A DNA stretch of 64,000 nt from Xanthomonas sp. XNM01 (GTDB taxonomy: Bacteria; Pseudomonadota; Gammaproteobacteria; Xanthomonadales; Xanthomonadaceae). The notes under the pieces are model-generated. The model had not been told where the DNA came from, ran no database searches, and worked only from the letters and a program-made list of their open reading frames with translations. The first letter of the stretch is position 1. Each line of letters opens with the position of its first letter. The DNA is taken from positions 1 through 64,000 of the forward strand of contig NZ_JACVAP010000001.1 of assembly GCF_014851915.1 (NCBI RefSeq), read 5' to 3'. This document shows, piece after piece, positions 1 to 9,213 of the stretch. Made by a program: the position numbers and the translations under genes.

Positions 1-89
1 CCGCACCACGCCCGGCGAGTGCATCGGACCTGCGGGCGGCGGAATCCAGCCCTGACGCATGCGCCGGCTCCGCCGGCCATGACCGTCGA

Positions 90-121
90 CGACAACGGCC
101 GGAGTGATCCGGCCGTTGTCG
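90..121. terminator. Hairpin, possible terminator
   Basis: A perfect 13-bp inverted repeat (CGACAACGGCCGG at 90-102, its complement at 109-121) encloses the 6-nt loop AGTGAT. Neither side carries a clear T-run, so it may be a bidirectional terminator for a gene lying left of the window, or just a stable hairpin. Confidence 0.4.
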
Positions 122-393
122 TGTCTGCCGGCGCGACGTGATGCCGGCGAAGGGGCGGCGACGCCAGGGCACTGGTCATCGCCGTGCGCCGGGCAGGCAT
201 CCATCGACGTGCCGGGAGTGTCGTCGCTGCCGCGCAAGCGGCCGTCGCGGGGACACAGGCGATGTGATCGACGTCTGCGGCAGCGTCGGGCGCGCAGCAC
301 CCGCGAGCGCGCCGATGGCAGCGGCCAGACGCTGGCCCGATAATGCGCGGGCCGGCAGTCGCCGGCGCCATCCAACGGATACCTCCCCACGCC

Positions 394-1641
394 ATGAACG
401 CCACCACGCTGCCCGCCGGCGATGCCGCCGCCCTGCTCGACCTGGGACACCGCTACTACCTGCCCGTCTACCGCCCGCGCGAGCTGGTGCTGGAGCGAGG
501 CCAGGGCGCGCGCGTCTGGGACAGCGCGGGCCGCGAGTACATCGACCTGTCGGCCGGCATCGCGGTGTGCGGCCTGGGCCACAACGACCCGGACCTGGTC
601 GCGGCGCTGGTCGAGCAGGCCGGCAAGCTGTGGCACACCAGCAACGTGTTCTACAGCGAGCCGCCGCTGCGCCTGGCCGAGGAGCTGGTCAGCGCCTCGC
701 GCTTCGCCGAGCGCGTGTTCCTGTGCAACTCCGGCGCCGAGGCCAACGAGGTCGCGATCAAGCTGGTGCGCAAGTGGGCCGCCGCGCAGGGCCGGCCGCC
801 GCAGCAGCGGGTCATCGTCACCTTCCGCGGCAGCTTCCACGGCCGCACCCTGGCCACGGTCACCGCGACCGCGCAGCCGAAGTACCAGGAAGGCTACGAG
901 CCGCTGCCCGGCGGTTTCCGCTACGTCGATTTCAACGACATCACCCAGCTGGAAACGGCGATGGCCTCCGGCGACGTGGCCGCGGTGATGCTGGAGCCGG
1001 TGCAGGGCGAGGGTGGGGTGATGCCGGCCGCGCCGGGCTTCCTGCGCCAGGTGCGTGCGCTGTGCGACCACCACGGCGCGCTGCTGGTGCTGGACGAGAT
1101 CCAGGCCGGCATGGGTCGCACCGGCACCCTGTTCGCGCACTGGCAGGACGAGGTCACGCCCGACATCGTCACCCTGGCCAAGGCGCTGGGCGGCGGCTTC
1201 CCGGTCGGCGCGATGCTGGCCGGGCCGAAGGTCGCGCAGGCGATGCAGTTCGGCGCGCACGGCACCACCTTCGGCGGCAATCCGCTGGCCGCGGCTGTCG
1301 CGCGCGTGGCCCTGCGCAAGCTGGCCTCGCCGCAGATCGCGGCCAACGTGTCGCGGCAGGAGCAGGCGCTGCGCGCCGGTCTGGCGGCGATCGGGCAGGA
1401 GTTCGGCCTGTTCGCCCAGATCCGCGGCCGCGGCCTGATGCTGGGGGCGGTGCTCACGCCGGCGTTCGCCGGCCGCGCCGGTGAGATCCTCGATCATGCC
1501 GCCGCGCATGGCCTGCTGATGCTGCAGGCCGGCCCGGACGTGCTGCGCTTCGTGCCGGCGCTGAACATCACCGACGCCGAAGTCGCCGAAGGCCTGGCGC
1601 GCCTGCGCGCGGCGGTGGCCGATTTCGTCGCCGCACGCTGA
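394..1641 (+). CDS. argD: Acetylornithine/succinyldiaminopimelate-type aminotransferase
   Basis: This is a class III PLP-dependent aminotransferase of 415 residues. ArgD moves an amino group between glutamate and N-acetylornithine in arginine synthesis, and often also acts on the lysine-pathway succinyl intermediate. Seen here: an NSGAEANEVAIKL segment typical of the phosphate-binding region, SFHGRTLAT, the LVLDEIQAGMGRTG block, and LAKALGGG with the predicted Schiff-base lysine near residue 263. The frame stays open 17 codons upstream, but that stretch has no family similarity and ATG 394 matches the usual N terminus. A HIT-family gene follows after 7 bp and is probably cotranscribed. Other class III aminotransferases (for example GABA or ornithine type) cannot be fully excluded. 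Confidence 0.85.
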   Translation: MNATTLPAGDAAALLDLGHRYYLPVYRPRELVLERGQGARVWDSAGREYIDLSAGIAVCGLGHNDPDLVAALVEQAGKLWHTSNVFYSEPPLRLAEELVSASRFAERVFLCNSGAEANEVAIKLVRKWAAAQGRPPQQRVIVTFRGSFHGRTLATVTATAQPKYQEGYEPLPGGFRYVDFNDITQLETAMASGDVAAVMLEPVQGEGGVMPAAPGFLRQVRALCDHHGALLVLDEIQAGMGRTGTLFAHWQDEVTPDIVTLAKALGGGFPVGAMLAGPKVAQAMQFGAHGTTFGGNPLAAAVARVALRKLASPQIAANVSRQEQALRAGLAAIGQEFGLFAQIRGRGLMLGAVLTPAFAGRAGEILDHAAAHGLLMLQAGPDVLRFVPALNITDAEVAEGLARLRAAVADFVAAR

Positions 1642-1648
1642 GGCCGTC

Positions 1649-2104
1649 GTGGTCGGCGCCGCCCTCGCTGACGGCGCCTGCGCCTTCTGCGCGATCCTGG
1701 CCGGCCGCCTGCCGGCCAGCGTCGTGCACGAGGACGACCAGGTGGTCGCCTTCATGGATCTGCGCCAGGCCGTGCCGGGGCATGTGCTGGTGATTCCGCG
1801 CCGGCATGTCGAGACGCTGTTCGAACTGGACGAGGACACCGCTGCCCGGTTGATGCGGGTGGCGGTGCGGATCGCACGCGCGGCCGACCGCGCCCTGGCG
1901 CCGGACGGCCTGAACCTGTGGCAGTCCAACCGCGACGCCGGTGGCCAGGAAGTGCCGCATGTGCACCTGCATGTGCAGCCGCGGCGCGTGGACGATGGCC
2001 TGCTGCGGATCTATCGGCAGGGCGTGCCTGCGCCCGCCGACCGGGCCATGCTCGACGCGCTGGCGGCCAGGCTGCGCGCGGCGCTGGCCGCACCCGGCGT
2101 CTGA
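1649..2104 (+). CDS. HIT-family (histidine triad) nucleotide hydrolase
   Basis: A 151-residue protein of the histidine triad superfamily, which hydrolyses or transfers nucleotidyl groups from substrates such as AMP-amino compounds or dinucleoside polyphosphates. The catalytic triad block VPHVHLHVQPR lies near residues 108-118, and CAFCAIL near the N terminus matches the zinc-site region of many bacterial HIT proteins. The start is GTG at 1649, 7 bp after argD, so the two probably form an operon. The exact substrate cannot be read from sequence. Confidence 0.8.
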   Translation: MVGAALADGACAFCAILAGRLPASVVHEDDQVVAFMDLRQAVPGHVLVIPRRHVETLFELDEDTAARLMRVAVRIARAADRALAPDGLNLWQSNRDAGGQEVPHVHLHVQPRRVDDGLLRIYRQGVPAPADRAMLDALAARLRAALAAPGV

Positions 2105-2521
2105 TCGTGCGTCGGCGGCCGTCGCGCGGCGCCGCCATGCAGAAGGTCGGCTCCGCGTCCGGCCCGGCGATGCGGAAGGAGCGGCCGGGTGGATGCGTCC
2201 GCCGCCGTGCCGTTCGATCCGCCTGACGCCGCATCGATCGCCGCTGCGCGCCGACCTGCGGCGCGCTGCCTGCGCCGTGGGCGTTGCGCGGGAACGGGCG
2301 GGCTGTGATGGTGCAGCCCTCCTGCGCGCGGACTGGATGATGTCGCGTCGCGCACCCGGCGCGCTTCCAGCGCTTCCACGTCGACTGGATGCAGCGGATG
2401 CCGCCGCACGGCCTCGCGCCCGCCTGCGTCCTGCGTGCCCACCAGTGTGCCGATGGCGGGCAGCCTGCAGTCATCCGCGCCGATCGTCAGCCGCCGCAAT
2501 CGCCACCTGGCCGGCGCGGCG
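2105..2521. other. Intergenic, no gene recognised
   Basis: This 417-bp stretch lies between the converging HIT gene and the GGDEF/EAL gene. Open frames exist on both strands, as expected at this GC content, but none has a plausible start with a ribosome binding site or recognisable protein features. No strong terminator hairpin was seen. Confidence 0.5.
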
Positions 2522-5500
2522 CTACGCCTGCGGCCGCAGCGCCGGGTGCTCCGCCGTGGGCCGGTCGAGGTGGTAGCCCTGGACCATGTCCACGCCCATC
2601 GCGCGCAGCATCTCCAGCGTGCCGGCGTCCTCCACGCACTCGGCGACGGTGGTCTTGCCCATGCCGCGTGCGATTTCGACGATGGCGCGCACGAACGCCT
2701 GGTTGTCGCGCTGCGAGGGCAGGTCGTGGATGAACATGCCGTCGATCTTGAGCACGTCGGCGTCGAGGTTCTTCAGGTAGGCGAACGAGGCGAACCCGGT
2801 GCCGAAGTCGTCCAGGCAGATGCTGACGCCGGTGCGGCGCAGGGCGGCGATGAAGCGCGCCGCATCGCCCAGGTCGGACACGGCGGCGGTTTCGGTCAGT
2901 TCCACCAGCAGGCGTGCGGGGGCGACGCCGTGTTCGCGCAGGCTGGCGTCGATGTAGGCCGGAAGATCCGGGTCGTCGAACGAGCGGCCCGACAGGTTGA
3001 CCGCGATCGCCGGCAAGCCCGGATGCGCGGCCAGCAGCGCGATGCTGCGCTGGATCACCCGGCGGTCGATCTCCAGGATCTTGCCGCTGCGCTCGGCGTG
3101 CTCGATGAACTGGCCGGGCATCAGCAGCTGGCCCGGTGCGGTCTCGTCCTCGATCCGCACCAGCGCTTCCAGGTGCGCCAGCGTGCCGTCGGCGGCGTGG
3201 TAGATGCCCTGGAAATGCAGGCGCAGCAGGTCGTGCTCGAGCGCGCGGGCGATGCGGTCGTTCCAGGCCAGGCGTTCGACCATGAGCTTGCCGGTGTCGC
3301 TGCCCGGCCGGTACACGCTCCAGCGGCCCTTGCCGTCCTGCTTGGCCTGGTACATCGCGGTGTCGGCATGCGCGACCAGATCCTCCGGATCCTCGGCATG
3401 GGTCGGGTAGTGGGCGATGCCCAGGCTGGTGCTCAGGCGCACGGTGTGGTCGTGCAGGGTCAGCGGGGTCTGCGAGATGCGGCGCACGATCCGCTCGGCC
3501 AGCTGCTGGGCGGTCTCCAGGCCGGCGCCTGGCATCAGCACCGCGAACTCGTCACCGCCGAGCCGGAACAGCGTGCAGCCCTCGCTGCGGCGGACCAGGT
3601 CGAGCGATTCCAGCGCGACCCGGCCGAGCACGGTGTCGCCGGCCCGATGGCCGAAGGTGTCGTTGATGTACTTGAATTCGTCCAGGTCGAAGAACAGCAG
3701 GCTGAGCTGGTCGGGCGCGCGTGCCGGGTCGTCGAACAGCCGCGCCAGCTCCTTCTCGAAGCGGTGGCGGTTGTAGAGCCCGGTCAGCGCGTCGTGCTCG
3801 GCCAGCCGCGCCAGCTGCCGCGCCGTGCGCCGCGCCTCGGTGACGTCCTCCTGGACCCAGAGCCGGCCGATGTGCCGGCCCTGCGCATCGCGCACCGGAT
3901 ACGCGTAGTGCAGGACCACGCGCCCGTCGCACAGGTGGATCTCCTGGTGGCTGGGGTCGGCGGGCCTGGCGTTGGCGGCCTGGTAGCGCCGCATCACCTC
4001 GTCCGGGTCGGCCATCCTGTCGCGTGCCGCGCGCAGCACCTCGCGGGTGCTGCCGCCGACCAGCAGCACGTCGGCCGGAATCGACCACATCGCCAGGAAC
4101 GCGTCGTTGCAGTAGATCACCCGGTCGTCGCTGCCGGCGAACAGGATGCCGCGGCTCATCGCGCCGAGCAGCGCCAGCAGCCGCGCGCGCTCTTCTTCCA
4201 GGTGGGTCATGAAGCGGCGGCGTTCGTCCACCTCCGCCTGCAGCGCCTGCGCATGCGCGACCTGCAGGCCGTGCTGCTTCAGCAGTTCGGCCACCATGCC
4301 GTCGAACGCACCGGCGAGGCGGCCCAGTTCGTCCTGGCCGTGCAGCGCGACCGGCTGCGGCTCGCTGCCCTGGCCCAGTTCGTCCACCGCGCGGGTCAGC
4401 CGCTGCAGCGGCACCGCGACCAGCTGCTGCACACGCCGGCGCAGCAGCCACATCGCCGGCAGCAGGGCGATGACGCCCAGCCCGCAGACGGCAGCCAGCC
4501 CCCACATCAGCAGGCGGTTGATCCGCGCCTGCGGCAACAGGTGCACCTGGTACCAGCCCGGGCCGTGGATCTTCGCCCAGGCCACCCACTGGCCGCCGTC
4601 GGCGGTACGCCCGGTGCCGCTGTCGGTGCCGGCGTCCACGATCATCGCGTGCACCTGCTCCAGCACCGGGTCGTGGAGGCTGGAGAGCTTGAGCTGGCCG
4701 TCGGCGGCGGCGATGCGCGCGCCCAGCTGCGGGTGCGCGATCAACTCGCCATCGGCGCTGAGGATCAGCAGCGTGCCCTCGTCCTCGGCCGGCTCGGTGC
4801 TGCGTTCGATCAGGCCCTGGATGGGCAGGTCGTGCCCGACCGTGCCGACCCAGCGGCCCTGCCAGTCCAGCGGGCGGATCACCGACACCATCCACGTGCC
4901 CGCCTGGCGGTCCAGGTAGACCGGCGTCCAGAACAGCCGCCGCTGCGGATTGCGCGCAGGCGCCGAGCCCAGCATGGTCGGATAGCCGCTGTTGGTGGCG
5001 CTGGCATCGGCGCCGCTGCCCCAGTCCACGCCACGGGCATAGACCATCAGCCCGTCTTCGACGAAATCCATGTAGGCCGAGAAGAACGGCGGCGCCAGCG
5101 CCGGCCCCTGTTCGCGCAGCAGGTCGTAGCTGACGACCGCACGCACCCGTGCCGACCGGTCCAGGCCGTCCGGCGGCTGGTGCAGGTACAGCGTCGGCGC
5201 GCGCAGGCTGTCCACGTGTTCCGGGCGCAGCCGCCACAGGCCGTCGGCACTGCGCGCGAACAGCGCGTCGAAACGGGCCAGCGCGGCATCGTGGTCGGCC
5301 CGGTCCAGCCGCCACAGCAGTTCTTCCTGCAGCCGGCCCACGCTGGCTTCGGCCTGCAGGAACAGCGCCTCGCTGCTGGCGGCGCGCAGCTGCACGGTGT
5401 GCTGGGCGAGCGCCGGGACGACGCGGTCCATCGCCAGCCGCATCGCCAGGTAGCCGAACGCGGCGAGCAGCAGCAGCAGCGCGAGGAACAACGCCCAGAT

Positions 5501-5551
5501 GCTCAGGGACAGTCGCTGAATCAGCGATGTTCGCGACCGGGTGTACAGCAC
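2522..5551 (-). CDS. Membrane sensor GGDEF/EAL c-di-GMP protein
   Basis: A 1009-residue protein predicted to sense a signal outside the membrane and change cyclic-di-GMP. Order: a transmembrane segment near residues 12-34, a roughly 300-residue periplasmic region of the Cache type, a second membrane segment near 340-365, a HAMP-like linker, a PAS domain around 455-560, a GGDEF domain with intact RLGGDEFAVL near 664, and an EAL domain starting at EALVR near 794. The EAL domain keeps NLSGRS, ELTET, DDFGTG near 920, LKIDG and QGYH, so phosphodiesterase activity is plausible. No RxxD inhibitory site precedes GGDEF. It stands alone, separated by 211 bp from the histidine kinase gene. Which activity dominates cannot be told. 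Confidence 0.9.
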   Translation of the reverse strand: MLYTRSRTSLIQRLSLSIWALFLALLLLLAAFGYLAMRLAMDRVVPALAQHTVQLRAASSEALFLQAEASVGRLQEELLWRLDRADHDAALARFDALFARSADGLWRLRPEHVDSLRAPTLYLHQPPDGLDRSARVRAVVSYDLLREQGPALAPPFFSAYMDFVEDGLMVYARGVDWGSGADASATNSGYPTMLGSAPARNPQRRLFWTPVYLDRQAGTWMVSVIRPLDWQGRWVGTVGHDLPIQGLIERSTEPAEDEGTLLILSADGELIAHPQLGARIAAADGQLKLSSLHDPVLEQVHAMIVDAGTDSGTGRTADGGQWVAWAKIHGPGWYQVHLLPQARINRLLMWGLAAVCGLGVIALLPAMWLLRRRVQQLVAVPLQRLTRAVDELGQGSEPQPVALHGQDELGRLAGAFDGMVAELLKQHGLQVAHAQALQAEVDERRRFMTHLEEERARLLALLGAMSRGILFAGSDDRVIYCNDAFLAMWSIPADVLLVGGSTREVLRAARDRMADPDEVMRRYQAANARPADPSHQEIHLCDGRVVLHYAYPVRDAQGRHIGRLWVQEDVTEARRTARQLARLAEHDALTGLYNRHRFEKELARLFDDPARAPDQLSLLFFDLDEFKYINDTFGHRAGDTVLGRVALESLDLVRRSEGCTLFRLGGDEFAVLMPGAGLETAQQLAERIVRRISQTPLTLHDHTVRLSTSLGIAHYPTHAEDPEDLVAHADTAMYQAKQDGKGRWSVYRPGSDTGKLMVERLAWNDRIARALEHDLLRLHFQGIYHAADGTLAHLEALVRIEDETAPGQLLMPGQFIEHAERSGKILEIDRRVIQRSIALLAAHPGLPAIAVNLSGRSFDDPDLPAYIDASLREHGVAPARLLVELTETAAVSDLGDAARFIAALRRTGVSICLDDFGTGFASFAYLKNLDADVLKIDGMFIHDLPSQRDNQAFVRAIVEIARGMGKTTVAECVEDAGTLEMLRAMGVDMVQGYHLDRPTAEHPALRPQA

Positions 5552-5762
5552 GCGTTGTCCCCTGGAAGAAGGGGAACGCCCGGCGGAGTGCGCGCGGCAG
5601 ACGTTCCCTGCCCGCGTTTCATACTATGGCCCGCCGTGCATCCGCAACCGCATGCGGATGCGCGCGGCGTGGCGCCTGTCGTGACGGGCGTGGAGCGGTG
5701 CGGCGGGCCGTGGCGACACGCGCCGGGGCCGTGTTCGGGGCGCAGCCTGCGCGCCGCGCGTG

Positions 5763-7067
5763 TCAGGCGCCGACCCCGTCGCCGGGTCCCAGCGCAAGGC
5801 GGGCGACCGTGCCGCCTGCGGCCGCATCGAAGCGCAGTGCGATGCCATGGCGTGCGCACAGCCGCCGCACGATCGCCAGGCCGAGCCCGAAGCCCGCGCT
5901 GGCCTCGCCCTTGGCGAACGGGGCGAACGCGTCCTCGCCGAGAGTGCCGCCCGGGTTGGCGATGCGCAGCCAGCCGCCGTCGACATCGATCGCGACCACG
6001 CCGCTGGCGCTGTGGGCGAAGGCGTTGCCGATCAGGTTCGACAGCACGATGTGCAGCACGTTGGCCGGCCACGGTGCGCTGGTGGCGGCGGCCACGTCGA
6101 GCGCGACGTCCGCCGCGCGGCCGTCCAGCAACGGCGCCTGCTCGACGATGACCCGCTCCAGCAACGGCAGCAGCGCCACCTCACCGGCCGGTTCGATGCC
6201 GTGCTGCTCGCGCGCCAGGGCCAGCAGCGTGGACACGGTCCGTTCCAGCTGCTGGGCGGACTGGTGCACGTGGTCGATCTGCCTGCGCGAGCTCGCGTCC
6301 AGGTCGTCGCGCGCGGCCAGGCGCTCGCAGGCGCTGCGGATCACCGCCAGCGGGGTGCGCAGCTCGTGGCTGGCATCGCGGGTGAACTCGCGTTCGCGCG
6401 CGACGAAGTCGTCGACGCGTGCGATCAGCCGCTCCAGGCCGCGCGCGAGCGTGCCGACCTCGTCGTCGGGAAAGCTCGCGGCGAATCCGGCCGGCAGCCG
6501 ATCCGGGTCGGCCTGGTCCACCAGCGCGGCCAGCCGCGACAGCGGTGCGGTCATCCGCCGCGCCAGCCATGCGCCCAGCAGCAGGGCCAGTGCCAGCACG
6601 ACCAGGCTGGACCAGCCCAGCCACTGCGCGATGCCGCCGCGCATCGGCCTGACCACCAGCTGTTCGCTGACCTCCGCCAGCAGCCAGGCCCGCGTTCCGG
6701 CAGCGCCTGCGGCGGGCGGCGTGTCCAGCAGCTCCAGGTGGTAGTGCCGGCCGTCGACGCCGGGAAACTCGCGGCGCCAGGGCTCGTCGGCCAGGCGCGT
6801 GCCGAGCGCGTCGGGCAGGGTGTCGGGGTCGACGTGCAGGCTGACGAAGGGCAGCTGCGGTCGCGTCCATCGGCCGTGCGCCGCATGGTGCTGCAGCTGG
6901 GCGCGCGCCTCCTGCTGCAGCAGGCCCTGGAAGAAGCGGTCCTCGACCAGGTAGGCGAACACCACCACGTAGAAGCCGTACAGCGCGGCGACGAACAGGG
7001 CGAAGCCGGCGAACGCCAGCATCAGCCGGTGGCGCAGCTGCCGGCGCGGGCGGAGGGCCGCGCTCAT
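5763..7067 (-). CDS. Two-component sensor histidine kinase
   Basis: A 434-residue inner-membrane histidine kinase. One transmembrane segment lies near residues 15-38 and a second after a roughly 120-residue periplasmic domain. A HAMP linker follows, then the phospho-acceptor block DASHELRTPLAVIRS, the N box around LSNLIGNAFAHS and the G box GFGLGLAIVRRL. The chosen ATG at 7067 overlaps the response regulator stop by 4 bp (ATGA), which indicates translational coupling; the upstream open frame is the shadow of the regulator gene. The stimulus is unknown: the periplasmic domain shows no recognisable ligand motif. Confidence 0.9.
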   Translation of the reverse strand: MSAALRPRRQLRHRLMLAFAGFALFVAALYGFYVVVFAYLVEDRFFQGLLQQEARAQLQHHAAHGRWTRPQLPFVSLHVDPDTLPDALGTRLADEPWRREFPGVDGRHYHLELLDTPPAAGAAGTRAWLLAEVSEQLVVRPMRGGIAQWLGWSSLVVLALALLLGAWLARRMTAPLSRLAALVDQADPDRLPAGFAASFPDDEVGTLARGLERLIARVDDFVAREREFTRDASHELRTPLAVIRSACERLAARDDLDASSRRQIDHVHQSAQQLERTVSTLLALAREQHGIEPAGEVALLPLLERVIVEQAPLLDGRAADVALDVAAATSAPWPANVLHIVLSNLIGNAFAHSASGVVAIDVDGGWLRIANPGGTLGEDAFAPFAKGEASAGFGLGLAIVRRLCARHGIALRFDAAAGGTVARLALGPGDGVGA

Positions 7068-7753
7068 GCATCGGCCTCCAGGCGGAAGCCGACGCCGTGC
7101 ACGGTCTTCAGCATCGACACCGCGAACGGGCGGTCCAGCACCTGCCGCAGCGTGTACAGATGCGTGCGCAGCGGATCGGACTCCGGCGGCGCCTCGCCCC
7201 AGATCTGCTCCACCAGCTCGCTGCGTGTCAGCGTGCGCGGCCAGGCCTCGGCCAGGGCCAGCAGCAGCTGGCGCGCGGTCTGCTGCAGCTGCAGCGGGCG
7301 GCCGTCGCGTTCGATCGCACCGCTGCGCCGGTCGATGCACAGGCTGCCGATGCGCAGCACGTGCGCCGTGCCCGCGCGATGACGCTGCGACAGCGCCAGG
7401 CAGCGTGCCAGCAGTTCGGCGCCGGCGAAGGGTTTGACCAGGTAGTCGTCGGCGCCAACGCGGAAACCGGACAGCTTGTCGTCCAGCGCGTCGCGTGCGG
7501 TCAGCATCAGCACCGGGATGTGGCGGTCGGCCTGCGCGCGCAGCCGCTCGCAGACCCGCAGTCCATCCAGCCCGGGCAGGCCGAGGTCCAGCACCAGCAC
7601 GTCCGGTGGAGCGTCCAGCGCCGCCTGCAGGCCGCTCAGGCCATCGGCGGCGAAGCTGGCGGCGATGCCGTTGGCGGCGAACATCGCCTCCAGATTGCCG
7701 CGCAGCACCGGGTTGTCCTCGATCACCAGAATGCGCAGCGCGGGCGGATGCAT
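7064..7753 (-). CDS. OmpR-family response regulator
   Basis: A 229-residue DNA-binding response regulator, partner of the adjacent kinase. The receiver domain begins ILVIEDNPVLRGN, carries the predicted phospho-aspartate in VLVLDLGLPGLDG, and has LTARD and LVKPF as the conserved switch Thr and Lys regions. The C-terminal half is a winged helix (ARQLLLALAEAW through THLYTLRQVLDRPF). ATG 7753 was chosen because the receiver fold starts immediately after it; the frame upstream is arginine-rich and unlike the family. Confidence 0.9.
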   Translation of the reverse strand: MHPPALRILVIEDNPVLRGNLEAMFAANGIAASFAADGLSGLQAALDAPPDVLVLDLGLPGLDGLRVCERLRAQADRHIPVLMLTARDALDDKLSGFRVGADDYLVKPFAGAELLARCLALSQRHRAGTAHVLRIGSLCIDRRSGAIERDGRPLQLQQTARQLLLALAEAWPRTLTRSELVEQIWGEAPPESDPLRTHLYTLRQVLDRPFAVSMLKTVHGVGFRLEADA

Positions 7754-7909
7754 CGTGTCGTCACCTGTTCTCGAACCATGGCGCCGTCGCCGGTGTGGGG
7801 TGCAGCGCCGGCTGCAGTGTAGGTGCGAACCGGCGTGCATCGCGCGGACATGCGCACCGCATGCAGCGGCTGCGTGCCGCAGCCACGCGCAGGCCGGGGC
7901 GAGCAGGGG

Positions 7910-9025
7910 TCAGCCGTCGATCCGCTTCAGCAGGGCCCTGGCCTGTTCCATGTCCGGCGTCGCGTCCAGCACCTGCACGACCAGCGCCCGCGCCTGCGCG
8001 GACTCGCCCAGACGCAGGTGGACGTCGGCGGCGGCCAGCGTCAGCCGCGGCTCGGTCATGTACGGCAGGGCCAGCTGCATCGTCTGCAGGGCCGGGCGCA
8101 GTGCCGTCGCATCGTCGCCGGCGGCCTGCGCCTGGTAGTAGCCGAGGATGCCGATCAGTTCGACGTGGTACGGCGTGCGGTCCTGCGCCAGCGCGGCGGT
8201 GGCGCCGGCGATGTCGCCACCGCGCAGGCGCTCGACCAGGGCCATGCTCGCCTCGTCGCGCCAGGGCGTGCGCGCCACCGGTGTGCGGCCCAGGCCACGC
8301 ACGATGGCTTCGGCCACGGCGGGCGTGGAGTACGGGTTCTGGCCGGTGACCAGGCGGCCGTCGACGACCAGCTTGGGCATCATCAGCGGCGCCTCGTCCC
8401 AGTGCGCGCCGCGTCCGCGCAGGGCGTCCTCGAGCAGCCACGGGAACTCGGCCGCCCACTTCTTGCCGAACAGCGCCTCTTCCTCGTTGCTGAAGCCGGT
8501 CATGCGCCGGCCTGCGGCCAGCATGCTGCCATCGGCCAGGCGCACGTCGACCAGCGCGGCCGGGCCGTGGCAGACCGCGGCGACGACCGCGCCGTTGTCC
8601 CAGGCATCCGCGATCAGGCGCTGCAGCGCCTGATCGCGCGGCAGGTCGAACATCGCGCCCTTGCCGCCGACCACGTAGACCGCGGCGTAGTCGTCTGCAC
8701 GCAGGGAATCGATGCGGCGGGTGTCGGCCAGCTGTCGCATCGCGCCGGCATCGGCCAGCAGCGCGGCATTGAACGGTTCGTCCGGGTTGTATTTGTCGGC
8801 CTCGATCGCGCCACCCTGCGGACTGGCGACCTCCACTGCGAGACCATTGGCCTTGAAGATCAGCCAGGCCTGCGAAAGCTCATCGAACTCGTAGCCCGGT
8901 CGGGTCTTGCCGGCATCGCGGCCCTCGCCGCTGAGCACCACCAGCACGGTGTCGGTGGCCTGGGACAGTGCGGACGGCAGCAACAGTGCGGCAGCAAGGA
9001 CGCAGGAAAGCAGGGGGCGCAGCAT
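7910..9025 (-). CDS. Exported DJ-1/PfpI protein with helical tail
   Basis: A 371-residue type 1 glutamine amidotransferase-like protein of the DJ-1/PfpI/Hsp31 group, whose members act as glyoxalases, chaperones or peptidases. A signal peptide (MLRPLLSCVLAAALLLPSALSQA) points to the periplasm. The nucleophile elbow is AAVCHGPAALVDV, with VVGGKGAMFD upstream. About 130 residues after the DJ-1 core form alanine-rich helices resembling tetratricopeptide repeats (RLGESAQARALVVQVLDA), an uncommon addition. GGAGG lies 5 bp before ATG 9025, a strong ribosome binding site that fixes the start. A second exported homologue without the tail is at 35741-36520. Confidence 0.8.
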   Translation of the reverse strand: MLRPLLSCVLAAALLLPSALSQATDTVLVVLSGEGRDAGKTRPGYEFDELSQAWLIFKANGLAVEVASPQGGAIEADKYNPDEPFNAALLADAGAMRQLADTRRIDSLRADDYAAVYVVGGKGAMFDLPRDQALQRLIADAWDNGAVVAAVCHGPAALVDVRLADGSMLAAGRRMTGFSNEEEALFGKKWAAEFPWLLEDALRGRGAHWDEAPLMMPKLVVDGRLVTGQNPYSTPAVAEAIVRGLGRTPVARTPWRDEASMALVERLRGGDIAGATAALAQDRTPYHVELIGILGYYQAQAAGDDATALRPALQTMQLALPYMTEPRLTLAAADVHLRLGESAQARALVVQVLDATPDMEQARALLKRIDG

Positions 9026-9213
9026 GGAAACCTCCGGGCAGTGATGGGCCGGAGCCAGCATCGCGCGGCGGGATCAAGCGGACTTCAAGCGGCGGTCAGC
9101 GGGCTTCCGGGCTGGCCCGTCTGCAGATCGTGCCCGCCGCGGATGCATGCGGGCGCGGGCCACGGTCGTGCGTGCCTGCAGGCACCGGCGGTGCTCCCTG
9201 CGCAGGCGACGGT

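Noticed and set aside
138-1484. 448-residue frame across argD, plus the many long Arg/Ala-rich frames over other genes
   Set aside because: They are shadows in a high-GC genome: no family likeness, no ribosome binding site, and each lies on a well-supported gene in another frame.
2435-6151. 1238-residue plus-strand frame opposite the GGDEF/EAL gene
   Set aside because: Composition is that of an antisense shadow (His/Val/Gln/Arg-rich), and the opposite strand has complete GGDEF and EAL domains.
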